DNA from: Chloracidobacterium sp.
GTDB taxonomy: Bacteria; Acidobacteriota; Blastocatellia; Pyrinomonadales; Pyrinomonadaceae
Reading direction: 5' to 3'
NCBI GenBank assembly: GCA_016716365.1
Contig: JADJWM010000019.1
Location: 62,001-126,000, forward strand
Length of the DNA stretch: 64,000 bases
The notes under the pieces were generated by a model. That model was given only the letters and a program-made list of their open reading frames with translations, did no database searches and had not been told where the DNA came from. The translations under genes and the position numbers were made by a program. Shown here piece after piece: positions 35,106 through 44,900 of the stretch (positions within the stretch are counted from its first letter, which is position 1; each line of letters begins with the position of its first letter).

Positions 35106-35744
35106 TTACAAATATCGCTTCAGCACTTTCCTCAAATGCCGCTTGGCACGCCACGCCCTGACCTTTGTCTTTGATTCCGACCATCCGAATCGGCCGGCGA
35201 TCTCTGCAATGCTCATCTCGTCTGCATAGAGCATCTGAAGCAGGGCCCTGTCGTCGGCGGCAACATGTGACAGCAGCTTTCGTGCAAGGTCGCGGTTCTC
35301 GATCGACATGTCTGTTTCCCGGCTGCCGGTCGAACGGACCTGTGCAAGGTCGAATCCGTCGAGGTCGGCCGCCAGGTCCTCGTTTCGCCTCTTCTTTGTC
35401 CTGAGTTGGTCGAGGCACGAGTTCGCCGTGATCTTCGCCAGCCAGCCCACAAATGACATTTCATGATCGCCGCGAAAGTTCTGCAGCTGATGAAAGACCT
35501 TTGCAAAGGCCACCTGGACAATTTCTTCGATCTGATCGGGAGCGTTGAAGTAGCGGGAAGCGATGCCGGCGACCAGGCGTTTGTGCCGGTCGAACAGGTC
35601 CTCAAAGGCCCTGCCGTCACCGGCGAGGACGAGCTCGACCAGCTGCGAGTCGGTCCTCAGGGCCGCGACCTTGGCACGTCCGAACGAATCCTCGCCTTGT
35701 TGAACCAGCGCATCTTCGTGCAATGCAGTACTTCCAAAACCCAT
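35106..35744 (-). CDS. ECF-type RNA polymerase sigma factor
   Basis: A 212-residue sigma-70 family protein. Region 2 is AFEDLFDRHKRLVAGIAS with IEEIVQVAFAKVFHQL and the WLAKITANSCLDQLRTKKR helix. Region 4 is LSHVAADDRALLQMLYADEM with SIAEIAGRFGWSESKTKVRAWRAKRHL. A short N-terminal tail precedes region 2. It heads a unit with a membrane anti-sigma-like protein and a secreted protein, a layout typical of envelope-stress signalling. Its targets are unknown. Confidence 0.93.
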   Translation of the reverse strand: MGFGSTALHEDALVQQGEDSFGRAKVAALRTDSQLVELVLAGDGRAFEDLFDRHKRLVAGIASRYFNAPDQIEEIVQVAFAKVFHQLQNFRGDHEMSFVGWLAKITANSCLDQLRTKKRRNEDLAADLDGFDLAQVRSTGSRETDMSIENRDLARKLLSHVAADDRALLQMLYADEMSIAEIAGRFGWSESKTKVRAWRAKRHLRKVLKRYL

Positions 35745-35871
35745 TCTGTCTTTCTAATATGGCGAAGCTTTCTGCCAGACTAAATGACGGCCGCCCCTCG
35801 GCCTTGGTTACAAGTCATTCTTTACCTGCATGGTCCTTACGAAGTTTCTCGTTCAAAGGTTTGCCGTGATC

Positions 35872-35916
35872 AAAAAAGAAATTGCCGATCCGTACATCAT
35901 AAACACGGATCGGCAA
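35872..35916 (-). terminator. Strong intrinsic terminator
   Basis: A twelve-pair perfect stem (35882-35893 with 35905-35916) closes an eleven-base loop and on the minus strand is followed by TTTCTTTTTT. It lies 29 bases past the stop of the gene at 35945-36427. Confidence 0.9.
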
Positions 35917-35944
35917 GGTCTTAGATACTGGCCCTGTCGGGCGT

Positions 35945-36427
35945 TCAGTCGCCCTCAGGCGCCCGCATGCTCAAGAACTTCGTGAACTTCGGTTCGGGCG
36001 CGGGCGCAGGTGCGGCCCGCTCGGTAAGCCGTACGGGAAATTCCGCCAGCCGTGCCCGCCGGACGAGCTCGCTTACGTTGTTCAGATTCAATATGATCAG
36101 ATCGTCCTCGACCTCGACATCGTTAAAGACGACCGTGTCGCCGATATCGATGTCGTAATAGCTGCAGAATGATTTCGCGCTAATGTAATAAGATTGAGAA
36201 TTGCCCTGCTTCTTGAGTTCGTAGGCATGTTCCACGTCCGGATTGCTCGGCTTGATCCCGATGTTTCGTGATGCGCGATCAAAAAGAAAGATCACCGAAT
36301 CCGGCGAGCCCAACGTATCGACAACCTTTTGGCTGAGCATAAACTGCCCGCGCGCATTCAGCGAAACCCTCAATTTCTCAGCACGATAGCTGGTCTTCTG
36401 AGTAAATTCTTCCCAATTTTGTTCCAT
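35945..36427 (-). CDS. Unknown protein with two AbrB-like hairpin units
   Basis: A 160-residue protein without a recognised family. Residues ~18-58 (LRVSLNARGQFMLSQKVVDTLG, then VIFLFDRASRNIGIKP) resemble the swapped-hairpin DNA-binding unit of AbrB/SpoVT regulators. A second stretch (~78-115, SYYISAKSFCSYYDIDIGD, DDLIILNLNN) resembles a repeat of it. The C-terminus has a Pro/Ala linker and an amphipathic end. A DNA-binding role is a guess. The gene stands alone with its own strong terminator. Confidence 0.7.
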   Translation of the reverse strand: MEQNWEEFTQKTSYRAEKLRVSLNARGQFMLSQKVVDTLGSPDSVIFLFDRASRNIGIKPSNPDVEHAYELKKQGNSQSYYISAKSFCSYYDIDIGDTVVFNDVEVEDDLIILNLNNVSELVRRARLAEFPVRLTERAAPAPAPEPKFTKFLSMRAPEGD

Positions 36428-36582
36428 AATTCGACATGTCGTTTCCCGGGCACACCTAAATGAAAGGTTGCCCGAGCAAACGTTGGCCGCTTCAGCGGCC
36501 GATCCTATATTGATTCGCGAGTGACTCGATGATAAGTCGAATTAACAATTTTGTAAACAGTTAATTCGGATCTGGGACTGGC

Positions 36583-37698
36583 TCAACGCTGGCGGGTATC
36601 GACGATCAGCTTCCGCCGCGCGTCAACGACCAGGCCCGCCCGCTTCGACGACACGACGATGTTCCGTTCGCCGCCGACCTCTTCGACCGGGATCTTCGGA
36701 ATGTATGTGACAACGTAGGAAGAATCTATCGAACGCGCTATGAAGCGCGATTTATCGATCATCTCTTCCTTGGTTTCCGGCAGGATGATGATCCCGTTCG
36801 TATTTTCGGCAAGCTCGGTCAGCTGTTCTTCGCTTGTGTCAAGATCGGCTTTTCGAGCACGCATCGTCTCGAGCAACTTTCTGTCAAGATTTATCGTCGG
36901 CCCTATCTTCGGGGCCTGTGCGGTTTGCCGCACCCCGTTCGGAAGGCCCGCGACGACCTCATCCGGCATCGCTTTTGGAGGAGGCGTCGTTGAAACGCTC
37001 TTCGTACGCGGTTCAATATCGTTCGACTCAAGCTTTGTATAGCTCAGGACATGAACCGAAATATCGCTGGAGAGCAAGTCCCTCATCGCCCGGTACTTCG
37101 CGGAATGGCCTGCCGAACTGTCCGTCCCGTCAGTTATCAGGACCAGGTGCTTGTTATCCACCGAACTCCGGTTCAGGAAATCCCGCGACAGCCTTAATGC
37201 CTTCACAAGCACCGACCTGCGGCCGAATTTTGATCTGTTCACCGCCTCTTGAGCTTTAGCTTTGTCTGTCGTCCATTCCAGAATGATCTCGGCTTTGTCG
37301 CTGTATTGAAGTACGGCGACCGAATCCTCCGGACGGAGCGCCGCTATCAGGGCGTTCGCGGTCTTCCGGGTCTGGTCAAGGCTCTTCACCCACCTTAGCT
37401 CTCCGCCGGTATCCAGGACTATCAGAACATTGGCGGGCAGCCTCCGTACGCTTGCGGGCTGATGGAGTATATTGTTTTCGGTGATCACCAGGTCATTCGC
37501 ATCGACATCCTTAACAAAATTGCCGTCTTCATCGAAGGCAATGACGTTAAGCTTGATCTCTTCGGTCTTGATCTTTACGGTATCGTCCGGGGTCGGCGTC
37601 GCCTTTGGCTGAACGCGGCCGCTTTGAGCGGCGGACGTTTGTCCCAATAGGGCGGTCAGGACCAAAATAACGAATGAAAAGGCACCGGTTCGCAACAT
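36583..37698 (-). CDS. Secreted VWFA domain protein of acidobacterial type
   Basis: A 371-residue protein with a signal peptide (~5-25). A short beta domain (EIKLNVIAFDEDGNFVKDVDANDLVITE) precedes a von Willebrand A domain with a modified metal site: VLIVLDTGGEL replaces the usual DxSxS with DTGGE, and LITDGTDSSAG supplies the Asp/Thr loop. This combination is characteristic of VWFA-related proteins expanded in Acidobacteria. The ATG at 37698 has GGGAG 8 bases upstream and starts the signal peptide; an ATG at 37743 overlaps the previous stop (ATGA) and would add 15 residues. Ligand unknown. Confidence 0.85.
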   Translation of the reverse strand: MLRTGAFSFVILVLTALLGQTSAAQSGRVQPKATPTPDDTVKIKTEEIKLNVIAFDEDGNFVKDVDANDLVITENNILHQPASVRRLPANVLIVLDTGGELRWVKSLDQTRKTANALIAALRPEDSVAVLQYSDKAEIILEWTTDKAKAQEAVNRSKFGRRSVLVKALRLSRDFLNRSSVDNKHLVLITDGTDSSAGHSAKYRAMRDLLSSDISVHVLSYTKLESNDIEPRTKSVSTTPPPKAMPDEVVAGLPNGVRQTAQAPKIGPTINLDRKLLETMRARKADLDTSEEQLTELAENTNGIIILPETKEEMIDKSRFIARSIDSSYVVTYIPKIPVEEVGGERNIVVSSKRAGLVVDARRKLIVDTRQR

Positions 37699-37739
37699 AC
37701 TTGACTCCCAAATCGATCGGTCTTTATAGGATGACAGGA

Positions 37740-38810
37740 TCATAGCTTCGGATGCTCTTCAACGAACTGCAGGAGATTCTTCACGTACGTCCTGAATCCG
37801 GGGCATTCGATCCCGTGCTCGCGCAAAAGCTGAGCGGCGACACCCGTATCGTACGTTTGATCGATAAAAAAGTAAGGAACGCCGGACAGCGGCAGCCCCG
37901 TGATCGGCGGCGAAAAAGACTTGGAAAGGAACCATTCAACCAATTTAGCAGGCGGCGTGATCAGCGATCCGCGCCCGGCAAGTCCTTCCGCGATCGAATC
38001 GAATAACTCCCTGGTAGTCAGCGGCTCCGGGTCGGCGATGGCGAGCGTCTTCCCGGCCGCCCGCTCGTCGAACGCGAGGGCGGCGATCGCGTCGGCCACG
38101 AAGTCCACCGGTACGAGATTCAATCGCACCCGTTCGTTCCCGACATTCACCAGCCGAAGCAGCGATGGTGCCTTCCTTAGATAATGAACAAGGTAGTAGA
38201 TTCCGTCGTACTTTGCCGTTTCGCCGGTCTGTGAATCGCCAACGACGACCGAGGGACGAAAGATCGTCGTCGGGCGCTCGGCCTTGAATTTCTCGACCTC
38301 CTGCTCCGCCAGATACTTCGATTCTTCATAGAAGTTTCTAAAGCCGGCTTCGTGCTCAAGTTCTGTTTCGGCTATCCGGCCGGTCCTCTTGCCGGCCACG
38401 TAGCACGTTGAGATGTAATTGTATCTGATCAGTCTGCGGCACCCGGCTACGAAGTTGTTCACGTTCCTTGTGCCCTCGACATTCACCGCAAAGGCCGCCT
38501 CGCGAGGAACGGCAAGGTCGTAGATCGCCGCCAGATGGAACACATCCGTGACACGGTCCGCAAGGGTTTCCGCGTCCTCGGGGCCGATCCCGAGTGCTTT
38601 TTGCGTGATATCGCCCTCGATCACCGCATAATTTTCGAGCGGTGTTTGCGTGGTTTCGGCAATACGCTCGAGGTGTGCGAGCGCGGCCTCGACGAATTGC
38701 GGCTGGACGAGCAGATAGAATTCCCGGTCCACCGCGGCCAACTTTTCCAGCAGCCGCTCTGCGATGAATCCCGGAAAACCGGTCATGAAAATGGATCGCG
38801 AAAAGCTCAT
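37740..38810 (-). CDS. Extended SDR / fatty acyl-CoA reductase-like oxidoreductase
   Basis: A 356-residue NAD(P)-dependent protein. The N-terminal TGFPGFIAERLLEKL is the TGxxGxxG-type nucleotide loop. DVFHLAAIYDL and the catalytic-type motif with Tyr and Lys (YEESKYLAEQE) follow, and SVVVGDSQTGE is near the active-site region. The nearest recognisable group is the male-sterility/Thioester-reductase-like SDRs that reduce acyl thioesters or process acyl chains. It is the first gene of a short leftward unit with the VWFA protein. Confidence 0.85.
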   Translation of the reverse strand: MSFSRSIFMTGFPGFIAERLLEKLAAVDREFYLLVQPQFVEAALAHLERIAETTQTPLENYAVIEGDITQKALGIGPEDAETLADRVTDVFHLAAIYDLAVPREAAFAVNVEGTRNVNNFVAGCRRLIRYNYISTCYVAGKRTGRIAETELEHEAGFRNFYEESKYLAEQEVEKFKAERPTTIFRPSVVVGDSQTGETAKYDGIYYLVHYLRKAPSLLRLVNVGNERVRLNLVPVDFVADAIAALAFDERAAGKTLAIADPEPLTTRELFDSIAEGLAGRGSLITPPAKLVEWFLSKSFSPPITGLPLSGVPYFFIDQTYDTGVAAQLLREHGIECPGFRTYVKNLLQFVEEHPKL

Positions 38811-38931
38811 TCTAGTCCCGGCCGGTCACTGCTCGCATTATCGACGGCGGCCGGTGGCCCACCCGAATTATCGTTTACACGCGGCGGCCAACCGTGATAA
38901 CTTTCCATATAAACCCGATCGAAAAGGCCCT

Positions 38932-39144
38932 ATGTCTACCGTTGAAAAACAAGGTGTGTCTTCCCCGCGTTCCGTCGTCAGTGAATTGGACGAACCCCGG
39001 TGGGCCGTCATCTCTTTCGAACGCTGCGAAAAGGCCGGCCTGACTCATCAGCAGGCCCGGCACGAGCTGGACCGCCTTGAAGATCACGGCATCGCCGGCC
39101 TTTGCCTTGTGACCGATGAAGCGGCCCGCCGCCTTCAGGATTAG
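38932..39144 (+). CDS. Small conserved-looking protein of unknown function
   Basis: A 70-residue cytoplasmic protein with no recognised domain. It has a C-terminal helical part (CEKAGLTHQQARHELDRLED) and an alternating polar pattern. The ATG at 38932 has AAGG 5-6 bases upstream; the longer frame from 38764 lies opposite the SDR gene. Its stop codon overlaps that of the convergent quinone oxidoreductase by 4 bases. It could be a small regulator or accessory factor. Confidence 0.6.
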   Translation: MSTVEKQGVSSPRSVVSELDEPRWAVISFERCEKAGLTHQQARHELDRLEDHGIAGLCLVTDEAARRLQD

Positions 39145-40121
39145 AATCTCAGAACCAATTTCCCGAAATTCCTGTTTGCCGCCATAAATTCATGGGCCTC
39201 GCGAACGTCCGCCGCGTCGAACACGCGGTCCAGATTCGGCCTCAGAATTCCCTTTTCAAAAAACGGCAAGACTTCGGCGGAAAACGCCCGGACCGCCGCC
39301 CCTTTTTCCTCGAGGCTCCGGCTGCGAAGGACCGACCCGACGATCTTAAGCCTTTTCCGCAGGGCGACCGACAGGTCGAACTCCGCTTTCCGCCCCGAAG
39401 TCAGCCCGATCAGCAGCAGCCTGCCCTTGGGCCTGAGCAGCGTTAGATTCGCTCCAAAAAAGGCCGCCCCGACAAGATCGAGTATCACATCTACCGTCTC
39501 CGCATTCTCATCCGCGTGATCTTCGAGGTAACCGGGTTCGGCGGTGAGCACCTCTTCATCGAGGCCGAATTCGCGGCATCTTTCGAGCTTCTCTTCAGTT
39601 CGGGATGTCCCGATCACCTTCGCTCCGATCGCCTTGGCCAATTGGATCGCCGCAAGCCCGACTCCCGATCCGGCCGCATGGACCATCAACACTTCGCCCT
39701 GCTTGAGCTCCCCCTGCGTCATCACCGCGTCGTGCGCTGTGATGAAAGCCTCCGGCACGGCCGCCGCCTGTTCAAAGTCGAGCCCGGCCGGGATCCGGGC
39801 AAGCAGAGCCGCATCGACCATGAGCTTTTCCGCCTGGGCCTCGCCGGCTGTGATGCCGAAAACCGGGTCTCCGGCTTTCCATTCGCCCGCCTGCTCACCC
39901 GCTTCGATGACGTCCCCGGCGAATTCCAAGCCCGGGATATTCGGCGAATATCCGGCCGGAGGGGGGTAGAGTCCCTGTCGCTGGAGCAGGTCCGCACGGT
40001 TTACGCCCGCGGCACGGACCCTGATCAATACTTCCGTTCCCTTCGGCGGCGGCGGATCGGGGACATCGCGGATCTCAAGCTTTTCCGCTCCCCCAAACGA
40101 TGCGATATAGACTGCTTTCAC
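39141..40121 (-). CDS. Zinc-free NAD(P)H:quinone oxidoreductase (MDR family)
   Basis: A 326-residue medium-chain dehydrogenase/reductase. The N-terminal GroES-like part (VLIRVRAAGVNRADLLQRQGLYP) lacks the zinc Cys/His set, and the nucleotide-binding loop is HAAGSGVGLAAIQLAKAIGA. RTEEKLERCREFG and ILDLVGAAFFGANL are typical of quinone oxidoreductases such as PIG3. It overlaps the tolC-like gene by 4 bases (ATGA), so it is translated with the efflux operon and may deal with quinones or electrophiles exported by that pump. This link is inference. Confidence 0.9.
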   Translation of the reverse strand: MKAVYIASFGGAEKLEIRDVPDPPPPKGTEVLIRVRAAGVNRADLLQRQGLYPPPAGYSPNIPGLEFAGDVIEAGEQAGEWKAGDPVFGITAGEAQAEKLMVDAALLARIPAGLDFEQAAAVPEAFITAHDAVMTQGELKQGEVLMVHAAGSGVGLAAIQLAKAIGAKVIGTSRTEEKLERCREFGLDEEVLTAEPGYLEDHADENAETVDVILDLVGAAFFGANLTLLRPKGRLLLIGLTSGRKAEFDLSVALRKRLKIVGSVLRSRSLEEKGAAVRAFSAEVLPFFEKGILRPNLDRVFDAADVREAHEFMAANRNFGKLVLRF

Positions 40122-41851
40122 TTCACCATCCGGGCCTCTACGTTGTTCGCTTTCAGCGAGTTGCCCGTCGCCCTCTGGAGTTCGGCTATAGATTTGTTCA
40201 GTTCGATCTGGGCCCTTAGCTCGTTCGAACGGGCGACCATCAACGCCGTCTGCCGGTCCAACACCTGATAGATATCCGACTGTCCGTTATCCAGCTTTCG
40301 CTGCTCCGATTCGTACTGCTTTGCCGAATTTTCCCTTGCGACGGCCGCCGCCCGCAGCCGGGCCTCTGCGGTCCTTAACGACTGGATAGCGTTCCTCACA
40401 TCGACCTGAATATTCTGCTCCAGCTGTTCTCGCTGGACCTCGATCTTTTCGCCCTCGACGAGCGCCCGGCCGTATTGGGCCCGCGACGTCTTGTCACCGA
40501 ACAGGGGCAGGTTGAACTGGATCCCGACCCTGAACGTCGGATATTTGTTCTTAAAGATGTCACCGAACGTGGTCCCGGAGCCTCCGACGTTCTGCAAAAG
40601 TGCCTGCTGCGCCTGGGCGGCCGAGATGCACTCGGGCAGCGTCGGGTCGGCCTGGCAGTTCCTGAGCAGCGGATTAGTAAAATCGGGATTCAGCGTTCCG
40701 CCGACACCGGTCGAAGTATAGCTCGCCACCAGGTCGATCTGCGGTTTTTTCTGTTCTGCGTAGTAACGGCGATCGATCTCGTTCAGGTCACGCTGGGCCC
40801 GGTTTATCTCTAATTCGGGCCGGTTTTGCATTGCCGCCTGGATCGCCTCGGGCAGCGTCGTGATCGGTGCTTCGAGGTCGACCGGATCGACCGGCGTGAT
40901 CGATCTCGCCCAAAGAGGATCGACCCGATTCGCGGCGATCATGTTCTTCAGATTGTTTTCCGCGATCCCGACCTGATTCAGCGCGTCATAAACGAATTGC
41001 TCAAAGTTGGCCACCTGGGTTTCGGCAGCCACCACATCGATCGGCGCCAGTTGGCCCTCATCGACCAACCTCTTATTATGTGCAAGCTGCTCTTTCGCGT
41101 CTCTCACGCCGTCCCGCTGGACCTGAAGGTTGCGCAGCGCGTAGGCAAGGTCCCAGTATGCCCTTTGGACGTTCGTGATTATCTCGATCGTACGCTGGCG
41201 GAATTGCGTATCTGTCAGTGAAAGGTTCCGCTTTGCGATCTCGACCGCCCTGCGAGGCTGGTCAAAGCCTCGGCCCCGAAACAACGGCTGGGTCACGCCT
41301 AGAGTAACGTTTGAGTTCAGCTGCGGGCTGATTATAGAGATCGGGTTGTTGGTCCAATTCTGCTGATTGTTGACCGTCGCATTAAAGACTGTGCCGAACC
41401 GCGGCAGCGGGACGTTAAAACCCGCATTCCCAACGAATGCGCCCGACGTAGTCTTATCGATGTCGGGCGTAAAAAAACTGATGTTCGGGACGGTCGCCCT
41501 TTCGTACGAAGTCTGGCCCGTAAACCGCGGTTCGTAGGCCCCGCGGGCTGCCTTCAGGTCAAACTCGGCGATCTTCACGTTCTTTCGCGTGACCTCGATG
41601 TCCTTGTTGTTCTCCAGCGCCTTGGTGATCGCCTCGGCAAGCGTGAGCGTCTGCTGGTCGGTCATATCGACGCCGACCCGTCCCAGGTCGGGCAGCGAAC
41701 GGTCATCCGAGCGATAATTCGGCGCGATCGCCGGCACCCCGCCCAATCGCTCCGGTGCGGCCGTCGGCGTCGGCGTTGGAGTCTGAGCCGCGGCCGAGCC
41801 GGCAAACAGTACGATCGCAAATATGAATGTTATGTATGATCGCAAAAACAT
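40118..41851 (-). CDS. TolC-family outer membrane efflux protein
   Basis: A 577-residue outer membrane factor with a signal peptide and a Thr/Pro-rich start (TPTPTPTAAPERL). Two outer-membrane-efflux repeats are visible, each with LTLAEAITKALENNKD or PEAIQAAMQNRPELE followed by long helices (NLQVQRDGVRDAKEQLAHNK, QLEQNIQVDVRNAIQSLRTA). It forms the trimeric exit duct for the RND pump encoded just upstream. GAGGG lies 9 bases before the ATG. It is co-transcribed with the quinone oxidoreductase gene. Confidence 0.95.
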   Translation of the reverse strand: MFLRSYITFIFAIVLFAGSAAAQTPTPTPTAAPERLGGVPAIAPNYRSDDRSLPDLGRVGVDMTDQQTLTLAEAITKALENNKDIEVTRKNVKIAEFDLKAARGAYEPRFTGQTSYERATVPNISFFTPDIDKTTSGAFVGNAGFNVPLPRFGTVFNATVNNQQNWTNNPISIISPQLNSNVTLGVTQPLFRGRGFDQPRRAVEIAKRNLSLTDTQFRQRTIEIITNVQRAYWDLAYALRNLQVQRDGVRDAKEQLAHNKRLVDEGQLAPIDVVAAETQVANFEQFVYDALNQVGIAENNLKNMIAANRVDPLWARSITPVDPVDLEAPITTLPEAIQAAMQNRPELEINRAQRDLNEIDRRYYAEQKKPQIDLVASYTSTGVGGTLNPDFTNPLLRNCQADPTLPECISAAQAQQALLQNVGGSGTTFGDIFKNKYPTFRVGIQFNLPLFGDKTSRAQYGRALVEGEKIEVQREQLEQNIQVDVRNAIQSLRTAEARLRAAAVARENSAKQYESEQRKLDNGQSDIYQVLDRQTALMVARSNELRAQIELNKSIAELQRATGNSLKANNVEARMVK

Positions 41852-41923
41852 AATTTTAACCCTCTGACTTTGCGTCTTTGCGGCTTGATGGGGATCTTAC
41901 CCGGAATGCCGCAATTGCGAACC

Positions 41924-44900
41924 TCAATTCTTCCCGAAGATCGAACTTGCCGCCGCAGCAAACTTCCTTCTGATACCTCCGAAAAGCCATTCGGAGAACC
42001 TTGAGACGTACCTGAAAAGCCTCATCTCGGCGAGGTCATCAAAGATCGAGTAGAAGACGGGCACCGCGAGGAGCGTCAAAAGCAGACACAAGGTCTGCCC
42101 GCCGACCACCAGAACGCCGATCGAACGGTTCGTCCCCGATCCCGCACCGCTTGCGACCACCAGCGGGATCATTCCCGCAACCAGCGCGATCGTCGTCATC
42201 AGGATCGGCCTGAGCCGGTCACGGTTGGCTTGAATGATCGCGTCATAGCGGCCCATCCCCTGGGACCGTAAGTTGTTTATATGGTCAATTTGCAGGATCG
42301 CGTTTTTCTTAACGACGCCGAACAGAAGCAGGAGCCCAAGGCCCGAAAAGATGTTCACCGTCTGCCCGGCCACCAGCAGGCTGACGATCCCGAATGGTAC
42401 CGAGAGCGGCAGCGTTAGCAGGATCGTGACCGGGTGGATGAACGATTCGAACTGTGCCGCCAGCACGATATACATGAAGATGAACGACAATGCGAAAGCG
42501 AGCAGGAAGTAAAACCCGGCCTTGCCCATTTCCTTCGATTGTCCGACGTAACCCGTCCGGTATTCTTGGGGAAGCTGCAGCTGAGCGACGAAGCGGTCGA
42601 TCTCTGAAGTGATGCTGGCTGCCGAACCTCCCGGACGCGTATTCGCTAGAAGCGTGACCTGCCGTTGTCGATTGGTTCTTTCGATCGAGCTCGGGCCGGC
42701 ACCTTCCGATACTTTCACCAGGCGGTCCAATGTGACCCAGCCGACCTTTGTCGATGGAACAATGAGCCGCTTCAGCCCCTCGATATCCGTCCTGAAGGTA
42801 TTGATAGCCCTCACCCGCACCTCATACTGTTCGGTGCCCTCGTTAAAGGTGGTCGCCTCCTGCCCCGCGACCAGCGTGTTGAGGGCCTGCGACACGTCGC
42901 CGATCCGCACGCCCAGGTCGGCCGCCGTCTCGCGGTCGACCTCAAGCCGCACCTCGGGTTTTCCCGAAATAAGCGTCGAGTCAACGTCAACCGCGTCCGG
43001 GATGGTCCTCATCTTTTCGAGGATCTTTTCCGAATATTCCTCCAGCTTGCTCAGGTCCGGCCCGGCGATCAGGAACTGGACATTCGCATTCCGAAATCCG
43101 CCGCCCGAAAACGCCTGGACCTGCTGGACCCCGGTTCGCAGGTCCGGATATTCCTTCAGCAGTTCGCGCGTGTCGGACATGTATTGCTCCTGCGATTTCT
43201 CCCGGTCGCCGATGTCCGTCAGCTTTACGTAGATCGTCGCGCTGTTTACGACCTGGGCGGTGCCGCCGCCGACCGTCGATAGCGTGTCGGTAACGCCCGG
43301 CATCTGGCGGATCTTGGAGGCGATCCTCTCAACCACCTGTGCCGACGCCCCGAGGCTGTAGCCTTCCGGTGCCCTCACCTGGACCTCGAATTGCGATTGG
43401 TCATCGACCGGCAAAAAGTTCTTTCCGACAAAGATGAACAGCGGGATCGTTGAAAGGAAGACCAAGATGCAAAGCGTGACGATCACCCACCGATGGCCCA
43501 TCGCAAACCGCAGCAGGAATGTATAAACGCCGTCCAGATGCCTGAACCAGCCGGCTTCCTTCGACAGGTGCTCCTCTTCCGGCGGTGCGGACTCGGCCCG
43601 CTCCATCGCTTCGTCGTCGAGAATCCCGTGCCCTTCGTCGGCCGCTTCCTCCTTTTTGTGATCGATCTTCCTCTTGATCAGACGCGCCGCCAGCATCGGC
43701 GTCAGCGTGAAAGAGACGATCAGCGAAACACCCACCGCGAACGAAGCTGTCAGGCCGAAGCTCGACATGAACCGGCCAACGATCCCCTGCATAAACCCGA
43801 TCGGTACGAAGACCGCCATCAGCGACAGCGTCGTGGCCATCACGGCCAGGCCGATCTCGCGCGTCCCTTCGATGGCCGCCTGGAACGGGTCCATGCCCTT
43901 TTCCTCGACAAACCTGAAGATGTTTTCCAGCACTACGATCGCGTCGTCGATCACGATGCCTACCATCAGCGTCAGTGCAAGCATGGTGATCGAGTTCAGC
44001 GTGTAGCCCATCGCGTACATCAATGCGAACGTCGAAATGATCGAGGTCGGGATCGCCAGGGCGGCGATGAAGGTCGAACGAAAACTCCAAAGGAACAGGA
44101 ACACGACGATCGATGCAAAGATGGAACCGAGCACCAGATGCTCTTCCAATGCGGCGACCGAATTCTCGATGAATATCGAGTTGTCGCCCACGATCCGCAT
44201 CTCGTACCCGGCAGGAAGGGTCGGCTCGATCTCGGCAAGCCGTTCCTTGATCTCGCGGGCGACCGCCACGGTGTTCTGGCCGGATTGCTTGGACACCACC
44301 AGCGTGACCGCCGGCGAGCCGTTCAAGCGGGCCTCGGACCGGATCTCCTCGGCTCCGTCCTCCGCGTACCCCAGGTCGCTGACCTTTACCTGATATTGCC
44401 CGCGGGTCGCCACCACGACGTCCTCGAACTCGCTCGGATTCCGGATCTTGCCCATCGTCCGGATGCTCGTTTCCCGCTGTCCTTCGTCGATCCGCCCGCT
44501 CGGGAACTCGATATTCTGCACGCGAAGAGCGGCTGTCACCTCGGCCGGGGTCACGTTGTACGATCTAAGCTTGTCCGGATCTACCCAAACATTGATCTGC
44601 CGCTCCTGGCCCCCGATCATCGTGATCTGGCCTACGCCGCTGATCGATTCGATCCGTTTTCGGATCTTGTCTTTTGCTACCTGCGTCACCTCACGCAGGG
44701 ATGCCGTACCCGAGATCGTGATCCTCAACACCGGTGCGGCATCCGTATCGAATTTCAGTACTGTCGGCTGTTCGGCAGTGTCCGGAAGGTTCGGGATCAC
44801 CTGCTGGACCTTTTGCTGGACCTCGTTGAATGCGACCTCAACGTCCTTCTCGAGGACGAACTGGACGAACACCTGCGAAATTCCCTCTAGCGAAGACGAC

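Noticed and set aside
43493..44890. A 465-codon plus-strand open frame opposite the RND pump gene
   Set aside because: It mirrors the coding strand of the pump and has an arginine/histidine-rich composition typical of antisense frames in GC-rich DNA.
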